64,000 nucleotides of DNA, taken from assembly GCF_016031625.1 (NCBI RefSeq), contig NZ_JACCHP010000018.1, positions 1 to 64,000 on the forward strand, given 5' to 3'. The notes below the pieces were generated by a model, which saw only the letters and a list, made by a program, of their open reading frames with translations, was not told where the DNA came from and made no database searches. Made by a program: the position numbers and the translations under genes. Within the stretch, counting starts at the first letter, position 1; each line of letters starts with the position of its first letter. This stretch comes from Bradyrhizobium agreste. GTDB taxonomy: Bacteria; Pseudomonadota; Alphaproteobacteria; Rhizobiales; Xanthobacteraceae. Positions 36,483 to 46,233 of this stretch are shown here, one piece after another.

Positions 36483-38386
36483 GCACATCATCATCCAACT
36501 CCAAATTCCGCAGCAACAAGGAAGCACCGACCGAGCCGTTCAAGCGCTCGGTCGCCTCCTGTCTGAAGGCGATCGCGAAGGCGCCCGAGCTCGACGTCTC
36601 CTTCGCGGCCGAGCGCCCGGGCCTTGCGCCCGGCAAGGCGCGGCTGCCCGAGCCGGCGCGCAAGATGAGCAAGCGTGACGCCGCGATCGTCCGCGGCCAT
36701 GCCGATTCCATCGCGCTCAAGCTCGCCTGTCACGATCCCAAGGTTCACCGCAAGCTGATGCCCGGCAATCCGCAGGCGCGCGGGGTGTTCGAGGCGGTGG
36801 AGCAGGCCCGCGTCGAGGCGATCGGCGCGCGCCGCATGGCGGGCGTTGCCAAAAACCTCACCGCGATGCTCGACGACCATTTCCACCGCGGCAAGTTCGA
36901 CGAGATCACCGACCGCGCCGACGCGCCGCTGGCGGACGCGCTGGCGATGCTGGTGCGCGAGCGCCTCACCGGCATGGCGCCGCCGACGGCGGCCAAGAAG
37001 ATGGTCGACCTCTGGCGGCCGATCCTCGAAGACAAGATCGGCAAGCGGCTCGACCGGCTCGACGGCGTGCTCGAGGACCAGACCAAGTTCGGCGATGCCG
37101 TGCATGACTTGCTCTCGGCGCTCGAGCTCGGCGACGAGCGCAACGCCGACAGCGAGGACGACGACGAGAACGACGAGAACCAGGACGGCGACAACGACCA
37201 GTCCGGTGCGGAAGGCTCGCCCGATTCCGACGCTGCGCAGGAGATGAGCGCCGACCAGGCGCAGGCGACCAGCGAGGAGATGAGCGAGAGCGCGATGGAA
37301 AGTGCGCAGGCCTCGACCTCCGACACCTTCGACGACGGCGAGCTCGGTGACGACGAGACGCCGGGCGAGGCGACGCGTCCGAACCAGCACGGCAGGAACG
37401 AGCCGCGCGGGCCGGAATATCACGCCTTCGCGCCCAAGTTCGACGAGGTCATCGCCGCCGAGGATCTCTGCGACCATGACGAGCTGGAGCGGCTGCGCGC
37501 CTATCTCGACAAGCAGCTCGCACATCTGCAAGGCATCGTCGCCCGTCTCGCCAACCGGCTGCAGCGCCGCCTGATGGCGCAGCAGAACCGCGCCTGGGAG
37601 TTCGATCTCGAAGAGGGCATTCTGGACCCCGCGCGCCTGTCGCGCGTCGTCACCGATCCCTATCACCCGCTGTCCTTCATGCACGAGAAGGAGGCGACGT
37701 TCCGCGATACCGTGGTGACGCTGCTGCTCGACAATTCCGGCTCGATGCGCGGCCGCCCGATCACGGTCGCCGCGACCTGTGCCGACATCCTTGCGCGCAC
37801 GCTGGAGCGTTGCGGCGTCAAGGTCGAGATTCTCGGCTTCACCACGCGGGCCTGGAAGGGCGGGCAATCGCGCGAGGCCTGGCTTGCCGCCGGCAAGCCG
37901 GCCAACCCCGGCCGGCTGAACGACCTCCGCCACATCATCTATAAGTCCGCCGACGCCCCCTGGCGTCGTGCGCGCAAGAACCTGGGCCTGATGATGCGCG
38001 AGGGCCTGCTGAAGGAGAACATCGACGGCGAGGCGCTGGACTGGGCGCACAAGCGCCTGCTCGGCCGGCCCGAGCAGCGCAAGATCCTGATGATGATCTC
38101 GGACGGCGCGCCGGTCGACGATTCCACGCTGTCGGTCAATCCCGGCAACTATCTCGAGCGGCATTTGCGCCACATCATCGAGGAGATCGAGACCCGCTCG
38201 CCGGTCGAGCTGATCGCGATCGGCATCGGCCATGACGTGACGAGATATTATCGTCGCGCCGTGACGATCGTGGACGCCGAGGAGCTCGGTGGCGCGATCA
38301 CCGAAAAGCTCGCCGAGCTCTTCAGCGAGACCAACACGGTGCCAACGCAAGCGGCCGGTCGCCCGCGACGCAAATTGCATTCGTGA
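36479..38386 (+). CDS. cobT: Cobaltochelatase subunit CobT
   Basis: A 635-residue subunit of CobNST. The N-terminal part is the CobT-specific region; the middle (about 221-297) is very rich in Asp/Glu; the C-terminal vWA/MIDAS domain has DNSGSM starting near 418 and a second block SDGAPVDDSTL. Together with CobS it forms the AAA+ chaperone complex that feeds CobN. The ATG at 36479 overlaps the GNAT stop codon; longer frames upstream are not supported. Confidence 0.95.
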   Translation: MSTSSSNSKFRSNKEAPTEPFKRSVASCLKAIAKAPELDVSFAAERPGLAPGKARLPEPARKMSKRDAAIVRGHADSIALKLACHDPKVHRKLMPGNPQARGVFEAVEQARVEAIGARRMAGVAKNLTAMLDDHFHRGKFDEITDRADAPLADALAMLVRERLTGMAPPTAAKKMVDLWRPILEDKIGKRLDRLDGVLEDQTKFGDAVHDLLSALELGDERNADSEDDDENDENQDGDNDQSGAEGSPDSDAAQEMSADQAQATSEEMSESAMESAQASTSDTFDDGELGDDETPGEATRPNQHGRNEPRGPEYHAFAPKFDEVIAAEDLCDHDELERLRAYLDKQLAHLQGIVARLANRLQRRLMAQQNRAWEFDLEEGILDPARLSRVVTDPYHPLSFMHEKEATFRDTVVTLLLDNSGSMRGRPITVAATCADILARTLERCGVKVEILGFTTRAWKGGQSREAWLAAGKPANPGRLNDLRHIIYKSADAPWRRARKNLGLMMREGLLKENIDGEALDWAHKRLLGRPEQRKILMMISDGAPVDDSTLSVNPGNYLERHLRHIIEEIETRSPVELIAIGIGHDVTRYYRRAVTIVDAEELGGAITEKLAELFSETNTVPTQAAGRPRRKLHS

Positions 38387-39468
38387 GCACGATTTCATCC
38401 CGCCGCAGCTTCCTCAGGCACGCCGCGGCGGGATTCTCCACTCTCGCCGTATCCAGGTTCGCGCAGGCGCAAGCCGCGCACGAGCCGCCAGCGCGCCCGC
38501 TTCAGCTCGAGCACGCCGTCACGACGCCCGTCAGCGTCGAGGTCAACGCGCGTCCCATTCCAAATTTCGAGCCGCGCGATCGCACGCGCACGCGCTTCGG
38601 CTCGCTGGACTATCGCAGTGGCCTGGTCCTGACCTCGCCCTATCGCGGCTTCGGCGGCCTGTCAGGCCTCCGCTTCCTCGACGGCAAGGGCGAGCGTTTC
38701 CTCGCGATCTCCGACCAGGGCGGCTGGTTCACCGGCAGCATCCGCTATTCCGGGCGCGACATGGTCGGCCTTGCCGACGTCGAGGCCGCGCCGCTGCTCG
38801 GCGCCGATGGCCGGCCCATCACCGAGAAGAAGCTCTGGTACGACACCGAGGCGCTCGCGCGGGACGGCAGCCTCGTCTATGTCGGGCTCGAGCGCGTCAA
38901 CCAGATCCTGCGCTACGATTTTGCCAAGGGCGGCACGAGCGCCCGCGGCGAGGTGATCGCCGTCCCGCCGGCGCTGCGCAAGCTGCCCGCAAACAAGGGC
39001 CTGGAGGCGATGGTCGTCGTGCCCAAGAGCAAAGACCAGAACTTACCGCTCGCGGGCACCCTGATCGCCTTCTCCGAGCGCGGACTCGATGCCGAAGGCA
39101 ATCTCATCGCCTTCCTGATCGGCGGGCCTGCGCCAGGCCAGTTCAGCGTGCTGCGTACCGAGAAATACGACATCAGCGATGCCGTGCTGCTGCCCTCCGG
39201 CGAACTGCTCATCCTCGAACGCAAATTCTCCTGGTTCACCGGCGTCAACATCCGCATCCGCGCGATCCCGCTGAAGGCAATCGCGCCCGGGGCGCTGGTC
39301 GATGGCCCCGCGCTGTTCGCCGCCGATCTCGGCCACGAGATCGACAACATGGAAGGCATCGACGCGCACGTCACGGCCGAGGGTGAGACGGTGCTGACCC
39401 TGATCTCCGACGACAATTTCTCGATGCTGCAGCGAACCCTGCTGCTGCAATTCACGCTGGTGGAGTAG
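38383..39468 (+). CDS. Esterase-like activity of phytase family protein (Tat-exported)
   Basis: A 361-residue protein with a twin-arginine-type signal (SSRRSFLRHAAAGFSTLAVS; cleavage near AQAQA) and a beta-propeller-like body, including GLSGLRFLDGKGERFLAISDQGGW and EGIDAH blocks typical of the 'esterase-like activity of phytase' domain. The GTG at 38383 overlaps the cobT stop codon. Function in the periplasm is not known. The overlap with cobT may be positional only. Confidence 0.83.
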   Translation: MSTISSRRSFLRHAAAGFSTLAVSRFAQAQAAHEPPARPLQLEHAVTTPVSVEVNARPIPNFEPRDRTRTRFGSLDYRSGLVLTSPYRGFGGLSGLRFLDGKGERFLAISDQGGWFTGSIRYSGRDMVGLADVEAAPLLGADGRPITEKKLWYDTEALARDGSLVYVGLERVNQILRYDFAKGGTSARGEVIAVPPALRKLPANKGLEAMVVVPKSKDQNLPLAGTLIAFSERGLDAEGNLIAFLIGGPAPGQFSVLRTEKYDISDAVLLPSGELLILERKFSWFTGVNIRIRAIPLKAIAPGALVDGPALFAADLGHEIDNMEGIDAHVTAEGETVLTLISDDNFSMLQRTLLLQFTLVE

Positions 39469-39476
39469 CCACAGCT

Positions 39477-39558
39477 GTCGTCCCGGGGCGCGACGAAGTC
39501 GCGAGCTATGATGCGCAATTGCGCATCATAGCTCGCGCTGCGCGCGCCTCGGGACGAC
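39477..39558. repeat. Palindromic repeat, GTCGTCCCGGGGCGCG type
   Basis: An inverted repeat of about 82 bp with ends GTCGTCCCGGGGCGCG and CGCGCCTCGGGACGAC, and a perfect inner palindrome (ATGATGCGCAATTGCGCATCAT region). Related ends recur at 46078-46118 and 47454-47609. Confidence 0.8.
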
Positions 39559-39704
39559 GGCGGAGATTGTGTTAGCGACCGTCCGCCAAACCACCACCGC
39601 AATGCATGGCCCCACGGCCCGCCATTCCCGCCGCGCAACTAGCAATCCGCGCGTCCCTCACTACACTCTCATCAATGTCCCTCGTCCCCCCGGAACTCCC
39701 CTGC

Positions 39705-40817
39705 ATGAGCGCCCTGTTTTCCCCGATCAAGCTGCGTGGCCTGACCCTGAAGAACCGCATCGTGGTGTCGCCGATGTGCCAATATTCGGCCGATGACGGC
39801 GTCGCCACCGACTGGCACTTCACCCACATCAACAATCTCAGCCTGTCGGGCGCCTCGATGTTCTGCATCGAGGCGACGCATGTCGAGGCGATCGGCCGCA
39901 TCACGCCGGGTTGCCTCGGGCTCTACAGCGATGCCTGCGAGGCCGCGCTACACCAGATCCTCACCTCGGTGCGCAAGCATTCCTCCACCGCGATCGCGAT
40001 GCAGCTCGCTCATGCCGGCCGCAAGGCCTCCAGCGCGCGGCCCTGGGACGGCGGCCAATTGATTCCGGAAGGGCAGGGCGGCTGGCAGACGGTGGCGCCG
40101 TCGGCGGTGCCGCACAAGGAGGGCGAAGCCGCCCCGCTGGCGCTGGATGCGGCAGGCTTGACGCGCATCCGCGAGGCTTTCGTAGATTCGACCAAGCGCG
40201 CCGCGCGGCTCGGCATCGACGCCATCGAGGTGCATGGCGCGCACGGTTATCTCTTGCATCAATTCCTGTCGCCGATCTCCAACAGGCGCACCGACGAATA
40301 TGGTGGCAGCCTCGCGAATCGCATGCGCTTTCCGCTGGAGGTCTTCGACGCGGTGCGCGCCGCGTTCCCCGCGGACAAGCCGGTCGGCATGCGGGTGTCG
40401 TCGACCGATTGGGTCGAGGGCGGCTGGGATCTGGCACAGACCATCGAATTCGCGAACGCGCTGAAGGCGCGCGGCGTCGACTGGATCGATGCATCCTCCG
40501 GCGGCGTCTCGCCGTTGCAAAAAATTCCGCTCGGGCCCGGCTATCAGGTGCAGTTTGCAGAGACGATCAAGCGCGAGACCGGCCTGCCCACCATCGCCGT
40601 CGGCCTGATCACCGAGCCGAAGCACGCGGAGGAGATCGTCGCGTCGGGCAAGGCCGACATGGTCGCGCTCGCCCGCGGCCTGCTCTACGATCCGCGCTGG
40701 GGCTGGCACGCCGCCGCCGAGCTGGGCGGGGTGGTCGAGGCGCCGCCGCAATATTGGCGCTCGCAGCCCTCCACGCAGAAGGCGCTGTTCGGCAAGACCA
40801 TGTTCGGGGCGCGATGA
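39705..40817 (+). CDS. NADH:flavin oxidoreductase (old yellow enzyme, YqjM-like)
   Basis: A 370-residue FMN-dependent TIM-barrel ene-reductase. Features: SPMCQYSADDG near 23-33 (with the YqjM-type redox-sensing Cys), HAGRKAS (about 105), HGAHGYLLHQFLSPISNRRTDEYGGS (the catalytic His pair), and a C-terminal GLLYDPRWG motif. Reduces activated C=C bonds with NAD(P)H. The ATG at 39705 matches the family start; an upstream frame exists. Confidence 0.93.
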   Translation: MSALFSPIKLRGLTLKNRIVVSPMCQYSADDGVATDWHFTHINNLSLSGASMFCIEATHVEAIGRITPGCLGLYSDACEAALHQILTSVRKHSSTAIAMQLAHAGRKASSARPWDGGQLIPEGQGGWQTVAPSAVPHKEGEAAPLALDAAGLTRIREAFVDSTKRAARLGIDAIEVHGAHGYLLHQFLSPISNRRTDEYGGSLANRMRFPLEVFDAVRAAFPADKPVGMRVSSTDWVEGGWDLAQTIEFANALKARGVDWIDASSGGVSPLQKIPLGPGYQVQFAETIKRETGLPTIAVGLITEPKHAEEIVASGKADMVALARGLLYDPRWGWHAAAELGGVVEAPPQYWRSQPSTQKALFGKTMFGAR

Positions 40818-40986
40818 TTGCGCATCGCCTGGTGGTGCCCCACTGCGAGAGGAGCCAGGCCTGCACCAGACGTAGAGGTTGCGGCCTGTGATGTCAGGGA
40901 GCATAGGAGCCCTAACTCCCCCAAGCTTTCGCGTGCCTCAAATCTGGCCTAACCTATCCGCACTCAACGCCTCGCGGAGGCCGGCC

Positions 40987-41394
40987 ATGCGTTTTCGTTT
41001 TCGTAAAGCGGCCCATGTGTTCGAGCGCGTCGGTCTTGCCATGGCGGGAGCCGCGTGCGGATTGTTCGTCGGCGCCTATGTCGGATCGGCGATCCCCACC
41101 CTCACTACGCAGGGCTTCCTGCTGCTGATGATGCTGCTCGGCGGCATCGGCTTCTATCTCGGCATCGACACGCCGCAGATGCCTTTCGACGATGCGCACA
41201 GCCAGATCGACGCCGCCGAGCTCATGAGCGCCGCCGGCACGCTCTCCGCTACGCTCACCGCCTTCGCCTCGGTCGCCGTGATCGTGCTCCGGCTCGATCC
41301 GCACATGGCCTGGACCTGGATCGTCTTCGTCGGCTGGATTGCCGGCGTCGCCATGCAGATCGTCGCCGGCGCCAAGGCCCGGCTTCGGAAGTAG
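40987..41394 (+). CDS. Conserved small membrane protein, unknown function
   Basis: A protein of 135 residues with about four hydrophobic segments (approximately 14-33, 38-57, 80-100 and 107-127) and a short basic N-terminus. No recognisable domain. The ATG at 40987 follows AGGCCGGCC; an in-frame extension upstream is unlikely. It lies between an oxidoreductase gene and an RND efflux pair. Confidence 0.7.
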   Translation: MRFRFRKAAHVFERVGLAMAGAACGLFVGAYVGSAIPTLTTQGFLLLMMLLGGIGFYLGIDTPQMPFDDAHSQIDAAELMSAAGTLSATLTAFASVAVIVLRLDPHMAWTWIVFVGWIAGVAMQIVAGAKARLRK

Positions 41395-41678
41395 CTCTCT
41401 CGGTCTTGATGGGCCCGCCCGAAGTGGGCATCTCGAAGGATGGCAGCGGGAAAAGCTCTCAATCCGAGAGCCCGGTCCATAACGGCAGGATTGGCTTATC
41501 TCAACTGCCTTGCACGGCATCGTCTCCCTCCCTGTCAACCCGTCATCCGGTCAGGGCACCGTTCGAAGCATTGCCCGCGCATTGGTCTTGAAGAGTTCAT
41601 CTTTGCATCCCATCTTGCAGCGCCCGCAGGTAGAAGCGTACCCTGCATTTTCTGCGGCTTTGATGCGAGGACCTGGGG

Positions 41679-42878
41679 ATGAGCGGACCGGACGGAAGCA
41701 GGCAGTTGATCAAAAGCCACGATTTTGTTCAGGTCAGCGCAATCGCCGGGCTTCTCGCCGCCGCCTTCGCCCTGTCCGGCTGCGACAAGCCGGCATCGCA
41801 GGCTGCGGCTCCGCCAGCGCCGCCAGTGACGGTCGCCCAGCCCGTCAAGCGCACCGTCACCGATTGGGACGAGTTCACCGGCCGCTTCGAGGCGGTGGAA
41901 GAGGTCCAGGTGCGGCCGCGGGTCGGCGGCTTCGTCAACTCGGTCGAATTCCAGGACGGCGCCATCGTGCGCCAGGGTGACCTGCTCTACGTGATCGACC
42001 CGCGCCCGTTCGAGGCGGTGGCCACTCAGGCGGAGGGCCAGTTGTCCGACGCACGGGCGAGAGTGGAGCTTGCCAAGCGCGAGCTCGATCGTGGTCTCAA
42101 TCTGGTGCAGACCAGCGCCGTCTCCGAGCAGGTCGTCGATCAGCGCCGCCAGGCCCTGCAGGCCGCGCACGCCGCCGAGATGCAGGCCGAAGGCGCGCTG
42201 AAGGCTGCCAAGCTCAACATCGAGTTCACGCACGTGGCAGCGCCGCTGACCGGCCGCGTCAGCCGCCACCTCGTCAGCCCCGGCAATCTCGTGCAGGGCA
42301 GCGACACCGGCACCTCGACGCTGCTCACGTCGATCGTCGCCCTGGATCCGATCTACATCTATTTCGACATGGATGAAGCGACCTTTATCAAATACAGCAA
42401 GCTGTGGTTCGAAGGACGGCGGCCAAGCTCTCGCGATACCGCGAACCCGGTGCAAGTGACTCTCGCCGGCGAGACCAAGCCATCGCACGAGGGCACCGTC
42501 AATTTTCTCGACAACCGGCTGGACGTCTCGACCGGCACGCTGCGCAGCCGTGCGGTGGTCAAGAATACGGATCTCTCGATCCTGCCCGGCCAGTTCGGCC
42601 GCGTCCGCCTGATCGGCAGCGCGCCTTACGAGGCGTTGCTGATTCCGGACGTTGCTGTTGCGACCGACCAGTCCCGCAAGATCGTGTTCGTGGTCAAGCC
42701 TGACGACACGGTCGAGGCCCGCCCCGTGGTGCTCGGTCCGCTCGACGACGGCCTGCGTGTGATCCGTGAAGGGCTGAAGCCGGACGATCGCATCATCGTC
42801 AACGGCATCCAGCGCGCCCGCGTCGGCGCCAAGGTGGCTCCCCAGACCGCGCAAGCGCCGGCCGGTGCCAAGCCATGA
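41679..42878 (+). CDS. RND efflux periplasmic adaptor (membrane fusion protein)
   Basis: A 399-residue lipoprotein adaptor. A lipobox-like FALSGC near 32-35 follows a hydrophobic stretch; the hybrid/lipoyl parts are VTDWDEFTGRFEAVEEVQVRPRVGGFV and GQFGRVRLIG; a coiled-coil region is between. It bridges an RND pump to an outer-membrane channel. It overlaps the pump gene by ATGA. ATG at 41679 preceded by a GGACCTGGGG sequence. Confidence 0.93.
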   Translation: MSGPDGSRQLIKSHDFVQVSAIAGLLAAAFALSGCDKPASQAAAPPAPPVTVAQPVKRTVTDWDEFTGRFEAVEEVQVRPRVGGFVNSVEFQDGAIVRQGDLLYVIDPRPFEAVATQAEGQLSDARARVELAKRELDRGLNLVQTSAVSEQVVDQRRQALQAAHAAEMQAEGALKAAKLNIEFTHVAAPLTGRVSRHLVSPGNLVQGSDTGTSTLLTSIVALDPIYIYFDMDEATFIKYSKLWFEGRRPSSRDTANPVQVTLAGETKPSHEGTVNFLDNRLDVSTGTLRSRAVVKNTDLSILPGQFGRVRLIGSAPYEALLIPDVAVATDQSRKIVFVVKPDDTVEARPVVLGPLDDGLRVIREGLKPDDRIIVNGIQRARVGAKVAPQTAQAPAGAKP

Positions 42879-45800
42879 ATTTAGGCCGTCTCTCCATCAA
42901 CCAGCCCATTTTGGCGATGGTGCTGTCGATCGTGCTCCTGATCGTCGGCGCACTCGCTTACACGACGCTGCCGGTCTCCGAATATCCGCAAGTGGTGCCG
43001 CCGACCGTCGTCGTCACCACGCAATATCCCGGCGCTTCCGCGCAGACCGTGTCCGACACGGTGGCCGCGCCGATCGAGCAGGAGATCAACGGCGTCGAGG
43101 ATATGCTGTATCTGTACAGCCAGGCCACCTCGAACGGCCAGCTCACCATCACCGTCACCTTCAAGCTCGGCACCGACCTCGACAAGGCCCAGGTGCTGGT
43201 GCAGAACCGCGTTGCGATCGCGCAGCCGCGCCTGCCCGAGGAGGTCCAGCGCAACGGCGTCACCACGCGCAAGAACTCGCCCGACATCCTGATGGTCGTG
43301 TTCATGCTGTCGCCCGACGACACGTTCGACCAGCTCTACATCTCCAATTACGCGCTGCTGCAGGTCCGCGACCAGCTGTTGCGCATCGACGGCGTCGGCG
43401 ACATCCAGATCTTCGGCGCACGCGACTATTCGATGCGGCTGTGGCTCGATCCCGACCGCATCGCCAATCTCGGCCTGACCTCGACCGAGGTGCTCGCCGC
43501 GATCCGTGCCCAGAACGTGCAGATCGCCGGCGGCCAGATCGCCGAGCCGCCGATCGCCGACCGGGCCTTCCAGCCCAACCTCACCTTCACCGGGCGATTG
43601 AAGGACCAGAAGCAGTTCGAGGACATCCTGATCAAGGCCGGTGCCGACGGCCGGGTGGTTCGCCTGCGCGACGTCGCCCGCATCGAGCTCGGGGCGCTGG
43701 CCTATTCCACCAACAGCTTCCTGCTGCGCAAGTCGGCGGTCGCGATGCTGGTGACGCAGCGGCCGGGCTCGAACGCGCTCGCGACCGCAAAGAACATCTC
43801 CGACACCATGACGAGGCTCAAGGAGAGCTTCCCGAAAGGCCTCGACTACAATATCGGCTACAACCCGACCGAGTTCATCGCGCAGTCGGTCCATGAGCTG
43901 ATCAAGACCATCTACGAGGCCATGCTGCTCGTGGTCATCGTCGTGCTGGTGTTCCTGCAGGGATGGCGGCCCGCGATCATTCCGATCATCGCGATCCCGG
44001 TCTCGCTGGTCGGCACCTTCGCGGTCATGGCGGCGCTGGGCTTCTCCATCAACAATCTGACCCTGTTCGGGCTCGTGCTCGCGGTCGGCATCGTGGTCGA
44101 TGATGCCATCGTCGTGGTCGAGAATGTCGAGCGCCATCTCGAGCACGGCCTCAGTCGGCGCGATGCCGCGCTGAAGACGATGGAGGAGGTCGGCGGCGCG
44201 CTAGTCTCGATTGCCCTGGTGCTGTGTGCCGTGTTCGTCCCGACCGCGTTCCTCGGTGGGATTTCCGGGCAATTCTTCCAGCAGTTCGCCGTCACCATCG
44301 CGGTCGCGACCGCGATCTCCTGCTTCTGCTCGCTGACGCTGTCGCCCGCGCTGGCCTCGCAGATCCTCACGCCGCACGAGGAGAAGAGGCCACCGGCCGC
44401 ATGGAACGTGATCGCGCGGGCGTGGGGTGCCTTCACCGGCGTGTTCAACCGTCTGTTCGACCGGCTCTCGCACGGCTATGCCGGCCTCGCCAATTTCGTC
44501 ATCCGCCATTCGGTGGTGATGCTGCTGTTCTATGTCGTGCTGATCGGCAGCGCCGGCTGGCTGATCGTGACCACCCCGCAGGGCTTCATCCCGGCGCAGG
44601 ATCGCGGCTACGTCATCATATCCGTGCAACTGCCGGGCGCTGCATCGCTGGCGCGCACCACCGAGGTCGTGCGCGAGATCGAGCGGATCTCGCTGGATAC
44701 GCCGGGCATCGTTCGCGTTGCCGCCTTCGCCGGCTTCTCCGGCGCCACCCGCACGCAGGCCGGCAACGCGGCGGCGCTGTTTCCGGTGTTCGACGAGCCG
44801 GAGGTACGGCTGAAGAAGGGCCTGTCCGCCACGGCCATCACGGCCGAGCTGCGCAAGCGCCTGTCCGCAATCCAGGGCGCCTTCGTCATCGTGATTCCGC
44901 CGCCGGCCGTGCCCGGCATCGGTACCGGCGGCGGTTTTGCCATCCGCGTCCAGGACCGTCAGGGCCGCGGGCCCGAGCTGCTCGCCGCCGCCACCGACGA
45001 GCTTGTCGCCGCCGCGCGCAAATCGCCCTCGCTGCTCGCCCCCTCGGTGTTCTCGCCGTTCACGGCCAACACGCCGCAGCTCTTCGTCGACATCGACCGC
45101 ACCAAGGCGCAGAAGCTGGGCGTGCCCATCTCCAACATCAACGACACGATCCAGACCTATTTCGGATCGACCTATGTCAACGACTTCAACCTGTTCGGCC
45201 GTACCTATCACGTCACCGCGCAGGCCGACTTCCCGTATCGAAAAGAACCGAGTGACCTTGCGCGCCTGCGCACGCGCAATGCTTCCGGCGACATGGTGAT
45301 GCTCGGGAGCGTGGTCGAGTTCAGGGACGTCTCGGGACCCGACCGCGTCGCGCGCTACAATCTCTATGCGGCGTCCGAGCTGCAAGGCGAGCCGGCGCCG
45401 GGCACCAGCTCGACCACCGCCCTCAATGCCATCAAGCAGCTCGCGAACGACACCTTGCCGAGCGGCTTCACCTTCGAATGGACCGATCTGTCCTATCAGC
45501 AGGTCACCGGCGGCAACGCCGGTCTCTACGTGTTCCCGATCTGTGTGCTGTTCGTCTATCTCGTGCTCGCCGCACAATATGGCAGCTGGACATTGCCCTT
45601 CGCGGTGATCCTGATCGTGCCGATGTGCCTGCTCGCCGCCACCATCGGCGTGCGCATCATGGGCCAGGACGTCAACATCCTGACCCAGATCGGCTTCGTC
45701 GTGCTGGTGGGACTGGCGGCGAAGAACGCGATCCTGATCGTCGAGTTCGCGCGCGACATCGAAAACGAAGGCAAGCCGCGGCTGGAGGCCGTGATCGAGG

Positions 45801-46042
45801 CCTGTCGCCTGCGTCTGCGGCCGATCCTGATGACCTCGTTCGCCTTCATCCTCGGCGTCTTGCCGCTGGTGATCTCGACCGGCTCGGGCTCGGAGATGCG
45901 CCAGGCCGTCGGCGTCGCCGTGTTCTTCGGCATGATCGGCGTCACCCTGTTCGGCCTTCTGTTCACGCCGATCTTCTATGTCGTGGTGCGGAACCTGGCG
46001 GAAGGGCGGCGCGACAAGAAGCCGGAGGCGGTGGCTTCGTAA
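42875..46042 (+). CDS. RND family multidrug efflux permease (AcrB/MexB type)
   Basis: A 1055-residue inner-membrane proton-driven pump with twelve predicted membrane helices and two large periplasmic loops. The HAE1-type start (INQPILAMVLSIVLLIVGALAY) and the proton-relay motif VVDDAIVVVENV are present. Length is normal. Works with the upstream adaptor; no outer-membrane factor gene follows, so an unlinked TolC-like channel is likely used. Substrate unknown. Confidence 0.95.
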   Translation: MNLGRLSINQPILAMVLSIVLLIVGALAYTTLPVSEYPQVVPPTVVVTTQYPGASAQTVSDTVAAPIEQEINGVEDMLYLYSQATSNGQLTITVTFKLGTDLDKAQVLVQNRVAIAQPRLPEEVQRNGVTTRKNSPDILMVVFMLSPDDTFDQLYISNYALLQVRDQLLRIDGVGDIQIFGARDYSMRLWLDPDRIANLGLTSTEVLAAIRAQNVQIAGGQIAEPPIADRAFQPNLTFTGRLKDQKQFEDILIKAGADGRVVRLRDVARIELGALAYSTNSFLLRKSAVAMLVTQRPGSNALATAKNISDTMTRLKESFPKGLDYNIGYNPTEFIAQSVHELIKTIYEAMLLVVIVVLVFLQGWRPAIIPIIAIPVSLVGTFAVMAALGFSINNLTLFGLVLAVGIVVDDAIVVVENVERHLEHGLSRRDAALKTMEEVGGALVSIALVLCAVFVPTAFLGGISGQFFQQFAVTIAVATAISCFCSLTLSPALASQILTPHEEKRPPAAWNVIARAWGAFTGVFNRLFDRLSHGYAGLANFVIRHSVVMLLFYVVLIGSAGWLIVTTPQGFIPAQDRGYVIISVQLPGAASLARTTEVVREIERISLDTPGIVRVAAFAGFSGATRTQAGNAAALFPVFDEPEVRLKKGLSATAITAELRKRLSAIQGAFVIVIPPPAVPGIGTGGGFAIRVQDRQGRGPELLAAATDELVAAARKSPSLLAPSVFSPFTANTPQLFVDIDRTKAQKLGVPISNINDTIQTYFGSTYVNDFNLFGRTYHVTAQADFPYRKEPSDLARLRTRNASGDMVMLGSVVEFRDVSGPDRVARYNLYAASELQGEPAPGTSSTTALNAIKQLANDTLPSGFTFEWTDLSYQQVTGGNAGLYVFPICVLFVYLVLAAQYGSWTLPFAVILIVPMCLLAATIGVRIMGQDVNILTQIGFVVLVGLAAKNAILIVEFARDIENEGKPRLEAVIEACRLRLRPILMTSFAFILGVLPLVISTGSGSEMRQAVGVAVFFGMIGVTLFGLLFTPIFYVVVRNLAEGRRDKKPEAVAS

Positions 46043-46077
46043 GTGTTGATGGTGACCGCCGGCATACCCTCACTCAC

Positions 46078-46118
46078 GGTGTCGTCCCCGCGAACTGCGC
46101 GCGCCCCGGGACGACACC
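46078..46118. repeat. Short palindromic repeat after the RND gene
   Basis: GGTGTCGTCCCC and GGGACGACACC flank a GC-rich centre, giving a hairpin of about 41 bp shortly after the pump gene, where it may terminate transcription. Same end motif as the repeats at 39477 and 47454. Confidence 0.7.
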
Positions 46119-46233
46119 ATTTTGGTCGCCACCCTCCATACTAACGACCAATACGAAATGGATGTGCGCACGCTGGGTTCTTCACTACTATCCGCGCGAT
46201 TTCACAACAGAAGACTGCTGGGAGTTAAAAAGA

